Shown: positions 35,701 to 44,829 of the stretch, piece by piece
How positions within the stretch are numbered: the first letter of the stretch is position 1
Layout: each line of letters starts with the position of its first letter
NCBI GenBank assembly: GCA_002049455.2
Contig: KV919076.1
Span: 1-64,000, forward strand
Source of the DNA: Porphyra umbilicalis
Lineage: Eukaryota; Rhodophyta; Bangiophyceae; Bangiales; Bangiaceae
DNA length: 64,000 nt
Reading direction: 5' to 3'
The notes under the pieces: model-generated
The model's input: the letters and a program-made list of their open reading frames with translations, nothing else
What the model was told of the DNA's origin: nothing
The model's database searches: none
Program-made: the position numbers and the translations under genes

Positions 35701-36247
35701 TGAAGCGGCGGGTCTGCCACTGCCCGGCTTTGACGCGACGGGCGTGACGGCCAATGGTTCGGTGCCGCCCGAGCCGGTGGCCATGCCGCCCACGACAGCG
35801 CTCTCGGCGGCGGCGCTGGCCGCTGATGGCGTGGTGCTTATTGAGAATGCCGAGCGGATGGTCCTTTGGTTGGGCAACTCGGCCAGCCGGGAGCTGGCCA
35901 TGGACGCCATCTCGGACCTCGGCGGCGGCCGCCTGGTGGTCCGCGCCGACGCCGGGGTGGCCGCTGAGACGGAGCGGGCCAAGCGGCTGAGCGCCATTAT
36001 CGCGCGTATCTTTGCCGCCCGCCCCGCCCTGACCTCCGTGCGGGTGGTCGTGCGGGGTCCTAAGCCGGGCGAAGGCGAGGAAGGCCAGCTGATGATTCCT
36101 ATGCTTGTGGAGGACCGGTCACCTGGCAACGACTGGGACTACGTGCAGTTCCTCAAGCACGTCCACCGGGCGGTAATGGACAAGTTTGCGAGTGACGACC
36201 AAGCGCACGACCTGCAGGCGTGGGAGATGTTGAATCATGGGTACTAG
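32726..36247 (+). CDS. SEC24: COPII coat subunit Sec24
   Basis: Intact 1,173-residue frame from ATG 32726 (MQAGRYPNASPQ). Sec24 forms the inner COPII coat with Sec23 and selects cargo leaving the endoplasmic reticulum. Residues 1-320 are Pro/Gln/Gly-rich with QQPQQPQQPQQ runs, as usual for Sec24 N-termini. A zinc finger follows: C413-x2-C416-x18-C435-x2-C438 (CDRCRAYANPG ... YSCNLCG). Then come the trunk domain (YVYAVDVSLGAV, AIFTFSTALHFFD, MFL-like loop replaced by LFLTPTQGAAAVD), a beta-sandwich/helical region (VQTAVLYTDVVGRRRIRVHT, KVARALFAYRKYC, ILPESIKVLPVYILGLIKCA), and a gelsolin-like C-terminus (PRMYVLKELPE, ERMVLWLGNSA, MIPMLVEDRSPGNDWDYVQF). A Gly-rich insert sits at about 35130-35210. 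Stop TAG at 36245. ATGs further upstream are in frame, but the sequence before 32726 is not Sec24-like. Confidence 0.96.
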   Translation: MQAGRYPNASPQVQPGVPGAPPPRPGAPAGTYPGAGAPQPVSQPQQQPQQPQQPQQGYGGGPQSFSRAPPATGGALGPQQYGRPAPQAGPPQYGRPAAVPGPTQFGRPPPPGQQQQRPPPQQLQQQQPPQGTRPGAPPAAAGPAGQQFGRAAPMRPGAGSPQQQPSAQPPVSAAGGAPNGAAYPGAGAPPPGRPAMRPRYPAPAAPGGGAPPAMRPPPANAAAAPASAAPPMYAMPPRPGAGGAGVNGLAGQVGAMNLRQAPPAGTATASPNQQPAMAPPAYGPPQPGGGPPQGPPAGSPAPPPARLDPGGMPRPSALEAPCGAPRERFVYPIPSVSPTTAIPPLSNADFVAEDQGSCTVRYQRLTTGSIPAEPAVMTKSALPLGVVLMPFADAAMGEAAIPTVDLPNGPLRCDRCRAYANPGFRFTSAGAKYSCNLCGFTGDTPSEHYAAVDPATGFRADAATRPEFYRGSVDYIVTNDDYWTRKPAAPRYVYAVDVSLGAVRSGLASAALRSIKTILTSAALPGDTTAQTPEGAPYTGARVAIFTFSTALHFFDARTATVSTLIAPDIDEPFVPTGGHALFLTPTQGAAAVDAALAAHNLDRPNAADGVASDCAFGAAVAAVQAALGDTGGKAFVIAASLPSTGVGALERRGGGALGGGEERQAALLKEGSPEYSKLGLALAETGISVDVLIAPSTPYVDSATTLRLPRACGGRSHLLPSFTAARDGPALFRTLWAATVSVRAFDALLRVRTTSGLEAVGEFLGHFARPQRGEDVSAPVFDSQACLTLELVVESKLPSAEGAASGGGGGGMRSAFGGGGGGGGGPPANSSDVCVQTAVLYTDVVGRRRIRVHTTFAARAASVTDVFRLADVDAILSLMAKRAASAVLAGGTALSAARAALISKVARALFAYRKYCTTAASSGQLILPESIKVLPVYILGLIKCAAFRSTAATDAVSVDTRAHALSVLTWLPPSSIAARCYPRMYVLKELPEAAGLPLPGFDATGVTANGSVPPEPVAMPPTTALSAAALAADGVVLIENAERMVLWLGNSASRELAMDAISDLGGGRLVVRADAGVAAETERAKRLSAIIARIFAARPALTSVRVVVRGPKPGEGEEGQLMIPMLVEDRSPGNDWDYVQFLKHVHRAVMDKFASDDQAHDLQAWEMLNHGY

Positions 36248-37003
36248 CGGGGGTGCGATGGTCGTTAGGTGGTGTTGTGGCTTCCGGCAGCGTGCGATGT
36301 TGCATTCGTCGTGTCTTTATGTTTTTTTTCTGGTTTTCTCTGTCCCTTTATTATGTTCAGTTGCTTCGCGTAGTGGCTACGTCCGTCCAGCCGGTTGTAC
36401 TCGGTGGTTGCCGCACCGGTCAGTGGAGTGTACCTGCCAGCAGCGCTGCGTATGTCAGCCTCTGCTCTGTTGGCTGCTCGATGGACGGCTCCAACGTGTA
36501 CATTATCAGTTTTCGCTTCTCGCACCATCTTGCAGGTGTCTTTCTGTGCAGGTGTTCTCCTTGCTCTTCTGCTCCATGCTAAAGGCCTTCACCAGAGGTC
36601 GGCAGGGCCTGTTCTCAAGCCGCCCCAGCCAATATGGGGCCAACAGAGGTGGTTACCCCCGCGGAGCACCATTTTTTTCATGGTAGAGCCGTGGCGCTCA
36701 TGTAGAGGCGGGTTGTGCCGGCGCCTTCGGTCCAGGAGGCCATGTGCGTGTGTCTCGTCTTACTCTGTACCGCTCTGTCACCGAGGTATACACACCCATG
36801 TGGATACGCAGCAAATGCAGCTACACGGTGACAAATGTACCTGATACAACGCGTGGGTTTGTCATAGGCGCGCTCTCCTCGACTGGTGCTCGAGTTGGAA
36901 AGAGGTCAAGAGCCAAGGTGAAAGAGAAAACAAAGAGAAAGAACATCAAAGTTTGATGTTTTCCATCGGCGGCAATCGACGAAGACTAAATAGTATATGT
37001 GTA
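36248..37003. other. 3' flank of SEC24
   Basis: AT-richer than the coding region, with T-rich stretches (ttttttttctggttttc, about 36320) compatible with a 3' UTR and cleavage region. No gene supported. Confidence 0.5.
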
Positions 37004-37040
37004 TGGTGCTTTGCTGAGAAATGGAGCATGCACGTTTGCG
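37004..37040 (+). repeat. Left terminal inverted repeat (37 bp)
   Basis: Exact reverse complement of 40101-40137; outer end TGGTGC preceded by TA. Confidence 0.95.
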
Positions 37041-37599
37041 AGTGCAAACGTTTGCCGATGTGGACCGATGTCAGGATGTCCATCAGAGGACTATTCACGG
37101 TTTCCGGATGCTGTGTTAGGGAAATCGGCCTTCCGGACCTATTCCAGCCGCATCTCACACAAAGATGTGTGAGACTCTGGAACGCCATCGGGAGGTCTTC
37201 CAGGATCTACGTCCATCCCTCACATACGTTGGCATAGGTCGTATTGTGGAGCAAATTACCAGATACTCAATACATTCAATTGATTAAAATTTCATTGCAT
37301 TGCATCCCGGTCCGACGCAAGGCAGACGTGCGCCAACGGCCTGCACCGACGTCAAAACTGGCGGCGATAGCCTTGATGTCTCCAGAAAGTGGGGCACCAA
37401 TACCCCGCCTGATTCCCTCCCCTACTACGACAGCTGCGACCCCCTCCGCCTCTTCATTCTATGTCCTCTGTGGTTGCTGCAGCATACGCTGTTGTCGCAT
37501 ATGGACGAACGCACATGGGCAAAGGGCTCCCCTCCCGGACCGGGCCCAACAGCCTGGACCCGCAGAGACGCGCTCCCTGTACAGCTGTTCTCTCAAAAC

Positions 37600-37696
37600 T
37601 CCCGCACTTCAACTGTTGCCACAGAGTTCCAAAATTGGTCTCTACGACCCCGCGGAGGCCCATTTGGAACTCTTCCGCAACACTTGGAGTGCGGGA
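37600..37696. repeat. Imperfect fold-back
   Basis: 37600-37633 and 37663-37696 are inverted copies of about 34 bp with several mismatches. The shared ends are tcccgcact and gagttccaaa. A 29-bp spacer separates them. It may be a decayed miniature element. Confidence 0.6.
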
Positions 37697-38077
37697 TGTT
37701 TCAGAGAGCGGCTATAAGAATGTGTGTCTTTCCTGTCGCAGATGATAGCCTCGGCGGAGGGCCCGACACCTCGTACGCGTGCTCCATCTGCCGACAGCGA
37801 CCACGGTCAGGGCAGACGACGTTGCGGTCCCCAGAAACACTTCCAGCTTCACCCCACTACTTTTTGTCACTCAAAAGAATCGAAACTCCCTTTCGGCCGT
37901 CATGAATGTGGCGGAATCTGGGATGGTCGCAGTAGCGGGCGCATCAGTCCCGTCCCTGCTGGGCGGAGAGTGGCGAGGCATGTGGGGCGGTGAGAGTTGG
38001 GCCGCAAGCAGGGTGACAGGCTGCCTTTCCTGAGGTCGCGTGTCAAATAAAACTACGAAAGCGGGAGGGCGAGGTAC

Positions 38078-38536
38078 CTAACCGGTGGGGCAGCCGGGTC
38101 CAGGGCCAGTCCTGGGGGAGCTGCATCGAGAAGCAGTCTTGATCATGGTGATGAATTGTGCGGAGGCCATGGCCCCTGCGCGGCGCGCACTACCCGCAAT
38201 CATTGCGATGATCGCAGGTGCACATCCCGCCCGAGCATTTCTGGCGCGCTCGCCTACGCCGAGTCGAGCACCCACTGGATGACCCCCCCTGGTGCCAATG
38301 GCTATTGGCACGTGGCTCTTGGCCACCACCTGGATTTCGTACTCGGCGCCCACGCGCCCCGGTATGCCGGGTTCCCCCGCCCCTCGCCACTCAAACAGCG
38401 TCAGGATGCCCGGCCCCCCCCGCGCAGCCCCCCCCAGCGCAGCCCCCATTGCCGCGCAGCGCTTGCCCAAGAGCCGCACTTTTTTGCTGGCTAGTACAGC
38501 AGCCTCAGCTAAATCGCCAGTCAGAACCGGCACCAT
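38078..38536 (-). CDS. Hypothetical 152-residue protein inside the TIR element
   Basis: ATG at 38536 (MVPVLTGDLAEAAVLASKKV). Not recognised. Composition is more protein-like than surrounding frames: a Lys/Arg segment, GILTLFEWRGAGEPGIPGRV, then EYEIQVVAKSHVPIAIGTRG, and an Ala/Ile hydrophobic stretch APAIIAMIAGSARRAGAMAS. The GC content of this 460-bp stretch is higher than the rest of the element, suggesting captured genomic sequence. It has no transposase-like motif. It may equally be a chance frame or one exon of something longer. Confidence 0.3.
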   Translation of the reverse strand: MVPVLTGDLAEAAVLASKKVRLLGKRCAAMGAALGGAARGGPGILTLFEWRGAGEPGIPGRVGAEYEIQVVAKSHVPIAIGTRGGHPVGARLGVGERARNARAGCAPAIIAMIAGSARRAGAMASAQFITMIKTASRCSSPRTGPGPGCPTG

Positions 38537-39191
38537 CCAGGCTGCTCCATCGCCACTGGCCCTGTCGGACCTGGCATATGGTATGCACTAGGCCGACGGC
38601 CGCAGGAGCACGAAACAAGTGTACTCCTCCACCTATCTCGTGTGCTAGTAGAAGCTCACATGCCATGACGTTTTCTTGGAATGAGCATGTACAATATGAT
38701 CGGTTTTGTGTGGATTGACAAGGTGAGCATGTGCAGCAACGGACAGCCGCGGCAGACATGCAAGTGGGAAAAGAGGGGTGGACGGGGCACAGCGAGCCCA
38801 GCAATTCTCGTTGCGAGAGACTGGGTGGCACGTGTAAACCAAACAGAGGTAGCTTCGTCGGCAGACGGCCGTACTGAAGTGAGTGAGAAGAACAAGCGCG
38901 GCACGGCGAGCCGACCAGGCGTAGTCCCCCATCGTATTTATGCGGCAGGCGAGCTAAAGTCCAGGATGATACTTTGCTCTTGGGAACGGATTTGTACGGA
39001 TTTAGATTCTCACATAAGCAACCCCCTTCCAGTGCCTGGAAACGGGGTTTCACACAAACGCCCACACACACACAAATCGAGGGAAACTGTGAATCGTCCT
39101 CAGATCGTCTCTCACCTGGCTTCAGGGGACCGATAGCGTCCCAAGTGCAATTGCTCCTGGCATGAACGGCGAAAGCCACACTGGCACATGG

Positions 39192-39367
39192 TATTGCTGT
39201 CTTCCCAATTTTGGCCGATCCCGTCGATGCCAAGAGGGGTGATCAACAGTGTGAAACAGCGTCTCAGCCATCCACCCAGCCGGATAAAGTCGATTAACCA
39301 ATGGGCAGTTGACCCAGCCCCCTTCTTGACTTTGACCACATCGGCCCAAATTGGGAAGACAGCAATA
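39192..39367. mobile_element. 176-bp MITE-like inverted-repeat element
   Basis: 39192-39219 and 39340-39367 are inverted copies, 27 of 28 bases matching (tattgctgtcttcccaattt and continuing to ggccgat). The outermost bases are TA on both sides, so a TA target duplication with a 26-bp inverted repeat starting TTGCTGTCTT fits. No coding capacity. It is nested inside the 3.1-kb element. Confidence 0.7.
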
Positions 39368-40100
39368 AGACAGGGGACTGAAGGCTCTTCATGCAGCCAA
39401 TGACTTCTCATGATTCAATGTCAAGAACACTGCCCAAACCCTGTCAGATTGCCGGTTCAATGAATGTGACCACGTGCCCATTGGCTGCGTCAGGCGGCCT
39501 ATTTTCACAGTATTTGAGCCGGGTCTCTACAGTCCACAAGACAGAGACTGCGCACCTGTGCCATCTGGTGGTGGGCTGGATCCAGTCACTGCTGTACCCT
39601 TCATCGATGATGATTGGTCAAAGGAATGTCAGTGACACGTCTCGATGTCAATGAACATAGGCGATCTACTGGGCACGGGGCTCACGTGTTCGGAGGGCCA
39701 ATGAACGGACCGAACGGACAGAAAAGAATTGCAAGAACTCCTCAAACGACATGCATGTTCGGAGGCCGATTCAGCCTCTGCGAGCAAACATGAGGGGCCA
39801 GTTAGGGGGGACGCTCCTGACGCCACCGCTGTGGCCGGTGGCTTAAGAAGTCTTGTCCTGATTAGGCTGTCAGCGTGCATGTTCTGGCATCGTTTCACAA
39901 AGACCACCGCGGGTGTCAGCAGGTACTTGCCACCGGGTCACTCAGAGTGCGGTTTTCCAGCTACTGTCAGCCTTTGTCGGCCCAAGGGCCCGGCGAACCT
40001 GGTCGGGATGCTTGACATGTCACACATCACCGGGTGATATAATGGATCTCCCTGCAGCACGGGTCAATGCTCGCAGTGGTCGGGTGTGCATGTTTGTTTG

Positions 40101-40137
40101 CGCAAACGTGCATGCTCCATTTCTCAGCAAAGCACCA
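40101..40137 (-). repeat. Right terminal inverted repeat (37 bp)
   Basis: Exact reverse complement of 37004-37040; followed by TA. Confidence 0.95.
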
Positions 40138-40734
40138 TATATATATGTACAGTACTGGCTTTAATTAATGTAAGTGGTTGAATTGGAGGGAAAGCTACTG
40201 CCACCGCTTTGCTTGTGCGCGCATGCGGCACCACCACTTCGTCGCTCTCGCGCGATGTCTTGGCGCCACATCTACCGAGCAAGCCACCTGTCTGCCCAAA
40301 CAGGCAACAGTGGGGTTCCTCAACGCCAAGGTCCCCTTCGCAGCTGTCATTGCCGGCGTCCGGGAATCACCCGTACCCAAATTCCATCTCTGTGCCGTTG
40401 ACCGTGGTGGTGGGCTCGATGTTGGGTCACGCCCGTGCCCGTGCGGCGCCGAGACTACGAATATGAGCGGTTCCTTGCCACAGGCGCTGCTCATGTCCGC
40501 CATGGGAGGGTCTTGCGTGGCGAGTGCGTGGCCTGGCTCGTGTCGTGGCCACCAGCCCCCACGGGCCGCGCACAAGAGGGTTGGGGCATGCTGCTGTCTT
40601 CCAAACGCTTGCCCGCTCATCACCGCCGCGGCCGCCGCCCACCCGTACATCGAAGAGGCGACCACGCCAGTCCGCCGGCGGCTATCCCCACTCTTGCACG
40701 CCATCCTCGTTCCTTCCGCGCCTACCGCCGCATA
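40138..40734. other. Intergenic, promoter side of the secreted protein gene
   Basis: No supported gene. An in-frame stretch upstream of 40735 lacks signal-peptide character, so I place the start at 40735. Confidence 0.5.
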
Positions 40735-41980
40735 ATGAAGCTTTGTACGCTGGCCGTCCTGGCCATGGCCCTCGCTGCCATGGCGCCCGTCAGTGGCACC
40801 TCAATCAACTCTGGGGACTCCCCCGACCTTTCCCTCACTATGCAGCGGCGGCTGTCTGCTCTCCTCGACAACCGGACGGGCACCCTCATGGCCGGTGGCA
40901 GCCGCTTCCACACCGCCATCGGCACCGCCCGTGCCGCCGCCAACGACTTGACGACGCCTGACGCGGAGCGACAGGACGCCATTGCCGTCTGTGTCGAAGC
41001 CCGCTTGCTGGTGCGACGGCTGGAGATGGGCGGCCGGTGCCACCGCTTTTATCATGCGCCCTTATCGACGTGGTCGCTGTGCTGCTCCCTCAGAGGCGCG
41101 ATGCTCAACCGCACCGTCGCCGGTGCGTCGGGGTCAGACGCAGATGCAGGGGCGGGCGTGGCCTCCCGCCTGTGCCTCCCACTGTCTTCGGTGAAGATCG
41201 CGGCGCCCAGTGAGCCGCCCGTGCACGGCAAACACTACATCCGCCTCAGTGCGGACCTGCCGCTGCGGCCGCGGGACCCAACCGGGGCGGTGGTGGTGGA
41301 CAAGACGGACCCCAAGGCGGCCGAACTCCGCGGGTGGGGGTGGGTGGCGATCGCGGGCGCGGCCGCGACGACGGCACCGCTGCAGCCTCGGCGGCTGGCC
41401 GTTGCGGCGCGCCCGGCCATGCTAGACGACCGCCGGATGCCGCGCCCGGCACTGGCGGTCACGCGCACCGAAGAGTCCCAGATGGTTCTGCCCGTTGGAG
41501 GTAAGTTCCGCGTCGTCTTGACCACTGGGTTGCCGTGCTGCCTGGCTCTCGGGGGGCCCTGCACCACAACTGCGTTGCGGGAGGGGTAAAGGCAGGGTGC
41601 GCGTCGGACTGCCTCGCCCGCTGGACACGACCGCCGCACTGGTCTTTCGGGTACTCAACGGCCGGCGCCGGCGAATTGAAGGACCGACGGCGCAGTAGCG
41701 TTCATCACGGTCTTTTACTGACTTTGCAATCTCTTACCCCCATGTTCCGGCCCGCCGCGCATTGTGTTGCCTGCCTGTTTGCCGCCCCACTCCCACCACT
41801 CGACTGGCCCAACGCGCCACAGAGATGTTTGAGGACCAGTATCTGGCGCTAGACGTGGGGTCTCCCTACGAGTCCTACGACTGCGCGGCGCAGCTCGATT
41901 CCGAGGACATCTGCGTGTACTTCTGCTGCAACTCGGCGTGGGTGGCGACGGCGATGTGTTCCGACATGTCCTGCTTCTAG
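40735..41980 (+). CDS. Secreted Cys-containing protein with one intron
   Basis: Two exons, 40735-41500 and 41823-41980, give 307 residues. The intron (41501-41822, 322 bp) has consensus ends: GGAG/gtaagt and ccacag/AG. Splicing in phase 1 yields VGEMFEDQYLALDVG, removing the stop found by read-through. The N-terminus is a clear signal peptide (MKLCTLAVLAMALAAMAPVS, cleavage near VSG). The first exon carries an N-glycosylation sequon (NRT) twice and Cys pairs (MGGRCHRF, WSLCCSL). The second exon ends in a Cys-rich tail (YDCAAQL, DICVYFCCNSAW, MCSDMSCF). No family recognised; extracellular or cell-wall location is inferred from the signal peptide and Cys pattern. The next AG (41824) would create an immediate stop, so the chosen acceptor is secure. 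Confidence 0.8.
41501..41822 (+). other. Intron of the secreted protein gene
   Basis: gtaagt donor, ccacag acceptor; the frame is restored exactly (766 nt + 158 nt = 308 codons including stop). Confidence 0.85.
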
Positions 41981-42881
41981 GTAGCGCCGCGGCGGTGATG
42001 GTGGCCATCGTGGGTGGTCTTGGGGGCCACGGCGGGCGGCGACGGTGGCCGTAGTACGGCTGACCGCGGCTAGGGGGTGGAAGGTCCGCTTGCGCGCCGC
42101 TTGTGAGGGCTGCGCGACGTTGTATATGTTCTAGGTATCGCCAGTGGGGACTGGCGGTGGGGCTTTGTGTGGTGGGTGGGAGCGTGCGGCGCAGTGCTAC
42201 CAGCGTCCTGGCCAGGCCGCCGGTGGCTTGTTTATAAACTGGCTTGGTCTATTCCACTCTCCTTCTCACTCGGGCATTTTCAATGATGATTGTTGTAGTG
42301 GTGGTGGTGGAAGGCGCAAGGTGGTGCAGCCTTCATTGCTGCGGAGCCACTGGCCCAGCAGCCAGCGACGTGGGGTGTGGCCGCCGTGGTTCCTCTTCAC
42401 TCGTTTGTTATTAATTAAAAAATACTGAGCTGTTGTGTCTAATTTAAAGAGGCACACCTGAGTTCGTGTAGGGTGCTCGACATGACATGTCGTAAGCGGC
42501 GGGAGAGACCGAGATGGATCAAGACATTGTCTTGATCAAGACATTGTCTTGATCCATCTCGGTCTCTCCCGCCGCTTACGACTTTCGCCTCCTTGTGCCG
42601 TCCACCTCCAGGTGCGTTGCGTTCGCAGTGACGTCGCCTGCCGTTCACGCGACTAGTCCCTTTCTCCTGCCTGTGCCGTTGCATGGCTCGCCAACTTCCG
42701 TACGGCTGTGACGCTGCTCACCCGCCCGATCACTGGGAGCGTGGTTCCTGCTTCTTGCACGGCGGGCTCTGTTGCCTGTTTTGTCCTTGTTGCGCGTGCT
42801 CTCGTCCCAATACCCCCCCACCCTCACACTGAGAGAGACACTTCTCTCTCCTCTCTGTGTGCAGTTTTACTCATCTGTCGG
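41981..42881. other. Intergenic with a large palindrome
   Basis: Contains the 3' flank of the secreted protein gene, a T/A-rich patch near 42400-42440, and the 94-bp palindrome at 42489-42582. The last 90 bp before 42882 are pyrimidine-rich (cttctctctcctctctgtgtgcag). No gene supported. Confidence 0.5.
42489..42582. repeat. 94-bp near-perfect palindrome
   Basis: Two perfect 38-bp arms (outer end gtcgtaagcggcgggagaga) flank an 18-bp centre that is itself nearly self-complementary (ttgtcttgatcaagacat). There are no flanking duplications that I can see. It could fold into a long cruciform or RNA hairpin. It may be a fold-back transposon remnant, a template-switch product or an assembly artefact. 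Confidence 0.9.
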
Positions 42882-44046
42882 ATGACGATTCGACATGGAG
42901 CTGCTCGCGTCGTTCGACACCTGCCCGTTGCCCGTATACTTCCCGCCCGAGGATGGCGTCCGGCCTCTCTTGTCGGTGCCAGGCGGCTATCGTCTGCTTC
43001 CTCCGCTATCCCCTCGATTGCTCCGTTGGCAGTATCGCTCTCCCTCACCCACACATCCTGGTTTTGTCTGCCAGAGCAGGGCATGACGCACCCCGAGTAC
43101 CTCTGCGCCGGCACGGCTTTCCTCACCCCCCTCCCGCCACCGCGGCCGCCCAAGGCGGCAGCTGACTCGGGCAATGGTCGCGGCCGCCCACCGTCGGCGG
43201 TACCATCCCCCCCCCCCTCGGCCATGACGGTCCCCCCCCCCGGGTGGTGGCGGTCGCGGCCGCTCACGTGGCGGCGCCGCACCGCTTCCGCGGCTACTAC
43301 CCGCAGCCGTGGATGGAGTACCTCTCCGACGGGGCGGTCACACACACGCTGGCGGCCTTCCCGGCGGGCCGTGGCGGTGGCGTGGCCGGCGCGGCGTACC
43401 GCCGGTCCACCCACGCGGCCGCCCTCGCGGCGGGCGCCGTGCGCGTCGAGGCGGCGGCCGCCTTTCGGCATGTGTCCCTCGACGTGGCCGCGTTTCTGCT
43501 CGACGGGGACCAAGTCGCGGCGCTGTGCCGCCGTGTCGCGGTGCTGCCGCTCGGCGTTGCGGCGGTGGGGGACCGCGTCGTCGTTGCCGGGGGGGGATGC
43601 GGCCGCCCGGGGAGGCACACGAGGAGCCGGGCGTCGCGGGGGGGGGGGGGGGGGAGGGGGGTGCCCGTGGCGAGAAGGTTGGCGACGACGCCATCCCGGC
43701 CCAACTGCCCCGTGCGGTGGAGGGGGCTGTGTCGCGCATGGAAGCGGGGCGGTCCCTCGTGCACACCGCCTCGGGGGTGACCGTCTTGGGCATGTGTGGC
43801 GGGCCGGTGCTAGCGGCTCGGGGGGGTGGGGGCACCGCGACGGCGAGCCGCAGCGGCGGGGATGGCGGCGGAGGCGGCTGGCCGCCGGCGTGCGTGGGCC
43901 TCCTCGAGGCGTTGGTTCCCGCCGGTGGAGGCACCTGGCAGGGGCACTCGGTGGTCGTTCCAGCCGTTGAGATTGCTGCGTTTCTCGAGGATGTGGCCAC
44001 AGAGGTGGCGCGGGCTGAGGAGGGGGCAGGGGGAAAGAGCGGCTGA
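42882..44046 (+). CDS. Mitochondrial trypsin-fold-like protein, Cys at nucleophile
   Basis: About 388 residues if one gene. ATG 42882 opens a mitochondrial-type presequence (MTIRHGAARVVRHLPVARIL, no acidic residues, ending ARRLSSASS). Then GTAFLTP, a Pro/Ser-rich insert, and VVAVAAAHVAAPHRF, like the 'G-G-F ... V-A-A-H-V' of trypsin/DegP-fold proteases, with His at 43265-43267. HVSLDVAAFLL may hold the Asp. The third block is VTVLGMCGGPVLAA: the usual G-x-S-G-G-P is G-M-C-G-G-P (Cys codon 43795-43797). A final segment, VGLLEALVP ... VVPAVEIAAFLEDVATEV, resembles the end of such folds. The frame changes twice, at C runs (43207-43240) and G runs (about 43590-43660). The assignment to a protease fold is by motif only; catalysis is not shown. 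It could be a non-peptidase relative. Confidence 0.55.
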
Positions 44047-44829
44047 CGTGCGTCGCATGTCACTGGCCGTGGCGTTTGGTCATCAATGCGGCGCCCAACT
44101 CACTGGGCTTCTCTTTTCTAGCTGCGCGGTTCGTAGTTACGTAGCTCTGAGGGCCGCACCACGTGCCACCACCAGCACACTCTTCCTTGCACAGAGACAC
44201 CCGAATCAGCAGTTCCAAACCACGCGTGTAACCGTTCCGAGCGGCCTCGTTGGGGAACAGGACCAGTCCGCGCACACTCGGCCAAGCAGCACTGCCACTC
44301 CCCACCGGTGACACTTGAAAACAAAGCCACTCGGATGCCAGTAGCGCGCGCGCACCAGCCATGTCCCCGCCATGGCCATCGGCAGCCAGTGGCACTGTAG
44401 CCACCCACCCCAGCACCGGCACCGTCCATCACTGTGTACCGTGATGGACGGTGCCGATGCCTGCTACTGTATTGTCGTTCCGCCAAAAAGTGGAGAGTCC
44501 AGGCCTGTCAAAGAGGCGCTTTTGTGCGTTTGATTGGCCCAAACGTCGATCCGCCTGTCTGGGACTGTCCAGCTTTTGGCGCAACGACCATACCGGTACA
44601 GTGCAGTACGGCCCCGAAGAACGCCTGGGGTAGGCCAGAAACGTAGCACCCTTTCCAGGCCGTCAACGTAGCACTCTCACTGGAACCAGCAGTTTGGATT
44701 CGTGATTAGACAACCGCGACTTCCTGGCGGCGGCATGAATGTATTTTCAAAAAATGGATGGAAAACCCCAAGAAATACGCATTGTATAATCTCGAAGCAC
44801 ACACGCACGTGCCGTTCTCTCTCACTCTC
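44047..44829. other. Intergenic
   Basis: No gene supported. Contains a 38-bp hairpin at 44418-44455. The LTR element starts at 44830. Confidence 0.5.
44418..44455. repeat. Hairpin, 15-bp perfect stem
   Basis: ggcaccgtccatcac, an 8-base loop, then gtgatggacggtgcc. It is not followed by a T run, so I do not call it a terminator. Confidence 0.8.

Larger units (their letters stand above)
37004..40137. mobile_element. 3.1-kb TIR element with TA flanks (Tc1/mariner-like?)
   Basis: 37004-37040 (starts TGGTGCTTTGCTGAGAAATG) and 40101-40137 are perfect 37-bp inverted repeats. Both are bordered by TA (37002-37003 and 40138-40139), the expected target duplication of Tc1/mariner-type transposons. The match stops abruptly after 37 bp. 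No transposase domain was recognised among the internal frames, so this is probably a non-autonomous derivative. It carries a smaller hairpin element (39192-39367), an imperfect fold-back (37600-37696) and an orphan 152-codon frame (38078-38536). Confidence 0.85.
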
